A stretch of DNA of 25,675 nucleotides, from IMG/VR virus record IMGVR_UViG_3300042298_000923, positions 1 to 25,675 of that record; one strand, 5' to 3'. The stretch is from a virus. The translations under genes were made by a program, and so were the position numbers. The notes beneath the pieces are model-generated. The model searched no databases, was not told the origin of the DNA, and saw only the letters and a program-made list of their open reading frames with translations. Shown here piece after piece: positions 23,152-25,675 of this stretch. The stretch's first letter is position 1. The number at the start of each line of letters is the position of its first letter.

Positions 23152-23321
23152 AGTCTCTCCAATGATTTGGTCTGTGTGTCAATGAGAACCATCTCGTTCT
23201 CGTTAGCCCTTATTGTATCCAAGGGCGTGAGTTTGTCAACGATCATCTGCTGCGTTTCACGGCGCAGCAGGTCTTTTCGCGCTGCGAGAAGACCTTTCAA
23301 GTATTCAATATTAAGATTCAT
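23148..23321 (-). CDS. Small hypothetical protein between the Sm-like gene and uvsX (57 aa)
   Basis: The short frame begins at ATG 23321, which overlaps the upstream TGA as TGATG, and ends with TGA overlapping the uvsX ATG as ATGA. Perfect coupling on both sides, with no other use for this DNA, makes it very likely real. The product (MNLNIEYLKGLLAARKDLLR ... EMVLIDTQTKSLERL) is predicted helical with amphipathic Leu/Arg/Lys patterning and no Cys or membrane segment. No family recognised. Position next to uvsX suggests a role in recombination or replication, but that is inference. Confidence 0.75.
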   Translation of the reverse strand: MNLNIEYLKGLLAARKDLLRRETQQMIVDKLTPLDTIRANENEMVLIDTQTKSLERL

Positions 23322-23650
23322 CAGGTGGTGATCTTTAGAGCGGGACTCTTCACGCCCTTGTCGGGAACCACGATTCCGCTGCCGAACGCAGAACTGAATT
23401 CATTCATAAGATCAGTCATGGGTTCAGCAGTGAACATTACATACGATGCAGGAACAGTAATAGCCTGATCCTTCACCGAAGCCATCCACGGGACGACAGC
23501 AATATTTGCACCGCCGCCCTTCGTAGGCACGGGCACAACCATGCACGGATTCTTCAGCGTGTATGCGGTAATCTTTTCGCCTTCAAACTTTTCGGTGACC
23601 GATGCAATGAGTTCTTCGCCGGTCTGAACCTTCACGATCTTTATAGCCAT
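23321..23650 (-). CDS. Conserved Sm-like (small beta-barrel) hypothetical protein (109 aa)
   Basis: The start IKIVKVQTGEELIASVTE (3-20), then YTLKNPCMVVPVP, an IAVVPWMA strand and ITVPASYVMF, form a run of short beta strands with a central KNP as in Sm/LSm-type barrels. The tail NEFSSAFGSGIVVP matches what I recall of a small protein next to gene 43 and uvsX in marine T4-like phages; this could not be searched here. AAGGA lies upstream of ATG 23650. It follows the polymerase by 34 bp and overlaps the next gene by one base. RNA or nucleic-acid binding is a guess from the fold only. Confidence 0.7.
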   Translation of the reverse strand: MAIKIVKVQTGEELIASVTEKFEGEKITAYTLKNPCMVVPVPTKGGGANIAVVPWMASVKDQAITVPASYVMFTAEPMTDLMNEFSSAFGSGIVVPDKGVKSPALKITT

Positions 23651-23684
23651 GATGTATCCTTTTTGTAAGAGTTACAGTATGTAG

Positions 23685-25675
23685 TCAAGCAAACAGAGAT
23701 TCAAGAGTATTTCGTTCTTCGGGACTCCACCCCACCGCATTTGTGATTGCGCGGAGTGGTTCAAGAAATGTCTTTTCAAATTGGAGTTGGCGATTAATGT
23801 ATTTCTCAAGAGCAAACTCCTTCGGGATGGATGACGGGAATCCAATCACACTTTCGTGAAACGGATTGGGTGTCTTCAAGTAGATGAACTTGATCTTCTC
23901 GCCGTCACCGATGGTGCGGTATTTCTTGTCTAGTTTCATCCGCTTTATGTGGTGATTATACAGCAGCGCACCCTTCACGGCAATAGGCGTGGACTTTTTG
24001 TATACGGTGCCGCTGTGTGCGTACTCTTCCATTCCAGATACGGATCGGGGAGAAGCCACATCCTCCACAGGCAGGGACATGAATTCCTTCTCCGTTGCCT
24101 TCACGAATTGCTGAAGTGTGCCCTCGTCGCGCATGAGGATCATCTCAATCGCAGTCTTCAGTGCCTTGCGGACATACGCAGGAGTGGAGGAACGGGCAGT
24201 CTCAATGCCCATGATCTTGAACTTCGGTGTCTTGTAACGAACACCTTCGGAATCCCAAACGGACAACATATACCGCTTCTTTGCCGTCCATACGCCCTGC
24301 TCCGCAATCACTTCGCGTCCCATCACCATTTTGTTTGTGTAGGCGTTCATGCAGTCAGCAAGGGTGGCGAACTCCCGCTCAATCTGTGGCTGAATCACCC
24401 GCTCACAGAATCCGTTCAGGAAGTCCACCACCCGTTGCGTGTCCCGCTCGCCCTTGAAGGACGAATCCACCACCTTGCCAAGTCTCAAATACACGGAGTC
24501 GGTATCAATATACATTACATACACCTCGCCGTCCGTCTTCAGGATGCGGTTGAGAAATCGGTTCAGAGCATCACCGATCCATCGGATGCTCAACTGCCCT
24601 GAAAGCGTGATGGCTTCCGCAAGTGCCACATCAAAGAATCTGAAATACTGGTTGCCGATGGCACCGTATGCGGAATTCAACTGAATCTTACGCACCAACT
24701 GAAAGTTGTGATACTTGGAAATCTCGTATTCAATCTTTCGCCGCTCGGACTCGGGAGCGTTCTTGTCCAAATCCACAAGCCGCTTCTGTGCTGCAATCAT
24801 CAGCCCCTTGTAGTGCTTGCGTTCGGCATACATCTTCTCCATCAGTTCGGGAAGGAAGCCCTGCTTGTCCCGCCTGAAAGCAACACCATTTGCGGCTACG
24901 CTCACCCCGTCCCGCTTTGCAGCATCAAGATATTCCGCAGGATCAACGAAAGTCTTTACAGGCTCTCCTCCGTTGCGTGACAGCACAGCATCGGGAGTAA
25001 TGCTGCCACGCGCCCATGAACGGTTCTCCACCTGTGTTTCGGGCGAGATGTTGTACTGCATGATGAGGTGTGGATACAGGGAGTTCAGGTCAAAACTCAC
25101 CACCCAATCGTGCTTGCCCACGATGGGGTCCATCACATACGCACCCGCGTATTGATCGTCCTTCTTGTGTTCGGTCTTCTGCGGGATCACCATGCCCTTG
25201 CTCATCAGGTGGTGGTGGATGATGGCATCCCATGTGCGGACTTGCGAGAACACATCCTCAAAGTTCACCCGTGCCGAATACGCAAGGGCTACAGCCAGTT
25301 CCATCAGTTTCAGTTTGGATTCCAAGCGGTCAACGAGCCGCACATCCTGAAGGTTATACTCCATGAACCGCTGAAAGTTCTGCGTGTAGAACTCCTGAAT
25401 CGTTTCGTATTCCCCATACGACAGTTTTTCCTCACCCAACTCCACCTTGGAAATGTGGTTCAGGGAATACGCTTCCTGCTTCACATAGGTGAAAGTCCTG
25501 TACAACTCAAGGTAGTCAAGGGTGGCTACACCGCTAATCACATACGCGGTCTGATCGCGTCCCATGCGGTTCACCACAGTCTCGCGCAGTCTGCCCCACG
25601 GCGAGAGGGAGTTTCCCCATCCTTCTTCAAGATAGTTCATCCGTGCCACAAGGTACGGAATGTCAAAGAAACGGA
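23685..25675 (-). CDS. 43: DNA polymerase gp43, family B, 5' end cut by window edge
   Basis: The frame is open to the right edge: 662 residues of about 900 are visible. The first in-frame GTG (25649) is not the real start, because RFFDIPYL just before it is the Exo II motif (compare FDVPY in T4 gp43). Further motifs, numbered from the edge, are Exo III YNLQD (106-110), TWDAII, motif A FDLNSLYP (194-201), motif B KIQLNSAYG (329-337) and motif C DTDS (390-393). All visible catalytic residues are present, so polymerase and proofreading are probably active. The C-terminus TLESLFA resembles a sliding-clamp binding tail. It is the first gene of the replication run in this window and is followed at 34 bp by the Sm-like gene. 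Confidence 0.96.
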   Translation of the reverse strand, partial: RFFDIPYLVARMNYLEEGWGNSLSPWGRLRETVVNRMGRDQTAYVISGVATLDYLELYRTFTYVKQEAYSLNHISKVELGEEKLSYGEYETIQEFYTQNFQRFMEYNLQDVRLVDRLESKLKLMELAVALAYSARVNFEDVFSQVRTWDAIIHHHLMSKGMVIPQKTEHKKDDQYAGAYVMDPIVGKHDWVVSFDLNSLYPHLIMQYNISPETQVENRSWARGSITPDAVLSRNGGEPVKTFVDPAEYLDAAKRDGVSVAANGVAFRRDKQGFLPELMEKMYAERKHYKGLMIAAQKRLVDLDKNAPESERRKIEYEISKYHNFQLVRKIQLNSAYGAIGNQYFRFFDVALAEAITLSGQLSIRWIGDALNRFLNRILKTDGEVYVMYIDTDSVYLRLGKVVDSSFKGERDTQRVVDFLNGFCERVIQPQIEREFATLADCMNAYTNKMVMGREVIAEQGVWTAKKRYMLSVWDSEGVRYKTPKFKIMGIETARSSTPAYVRKALKTAIEMILMRDEGTLQQFVKATEKEFMSLPVEDVASPRSVSGMEEYAHSGTVYKKSTPIAVKGALLYNHHIKRMKLDKKYRTIGDGEKIKFIYLKTPNPFHESVIGFPSSIPKEFALEKYINRQLQFEKTFLEPLRAITNAVGWSPEERNTLESLFA

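Overview
The window looks like a piece of an uncultured T4-superfamily (marine/freshwater type) myovirus genome. Every gene I can support lies on the minus strand, so the window reads from right to left. The genes are packed with ATGA, TAATG or TGATG overlaps or gaps of a few dozen bases. The longest gene-free stretch is 58 bp, so no stretch over 300 bp needs a separate account. I see no tRNA, rRNA, CRISPR array, insertion sequence or integrase. The host cannot be named from this sequence.

Right third (about 18.7-25.7 kb): a T4-type replication and nucleotide block. In transcription order it holds family B DNA polymerase gp43 (5' end cut by the window edge), a small Sm-like conserved protein, a 57-residue unknown protein, the recombinase UvsX, replicative helicase gp41, primase gp61, a 76-residue coiled-coil protein and the flavin-dependent thymidylate synthase ThyX. 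Together they supply strand synthesis, recombination-dependent initiation, helicase/primase activity and dTMP.

Left two thirds (1-18.7 kb): virion adhesin and tail-fibre genes. They begin with a collagen-like fibre protein, a 408-residue structural protein of a type common in marine T4-like phages, and a 144-residue fibre-associated protein. Then comes what I read as a four-gene cassette present twice. Copy 1 is 544 aa - 769 aa - 73 aa - 1829 aa; copy 2 is 442 aa - 581 aa - 205 aa - 235 aa. Members in the same position resemble each other, although the first and last pairs do so mainly in shared modules. A TATAAATA box (T4-type late promoter) lies upstream of the first gene of each copy, and a class I methyltransferase gene sits between the copies. 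The left edge is a nearly complete, AT-rich LamG/concanavalin-fold protein.

The fibre genes are strongly modular. Four share a short N-terminal strand module of the kind found in phage receptor-binding proteins. Beta-repeat modules recur within and between genes, including six 87-bp tandem units in the 1829-residue protein. AT-rich unique segments interrupt the repeats. Several proteins, including the two small coiled-coil ones, end in a similar C-terminal signature (roughly DGGx followed by an aromatic residue). The most interesting signal is therefore a duplicated, recombination-prone adhesin cassette with a small coiled-coil partner protein whose role is unknown.
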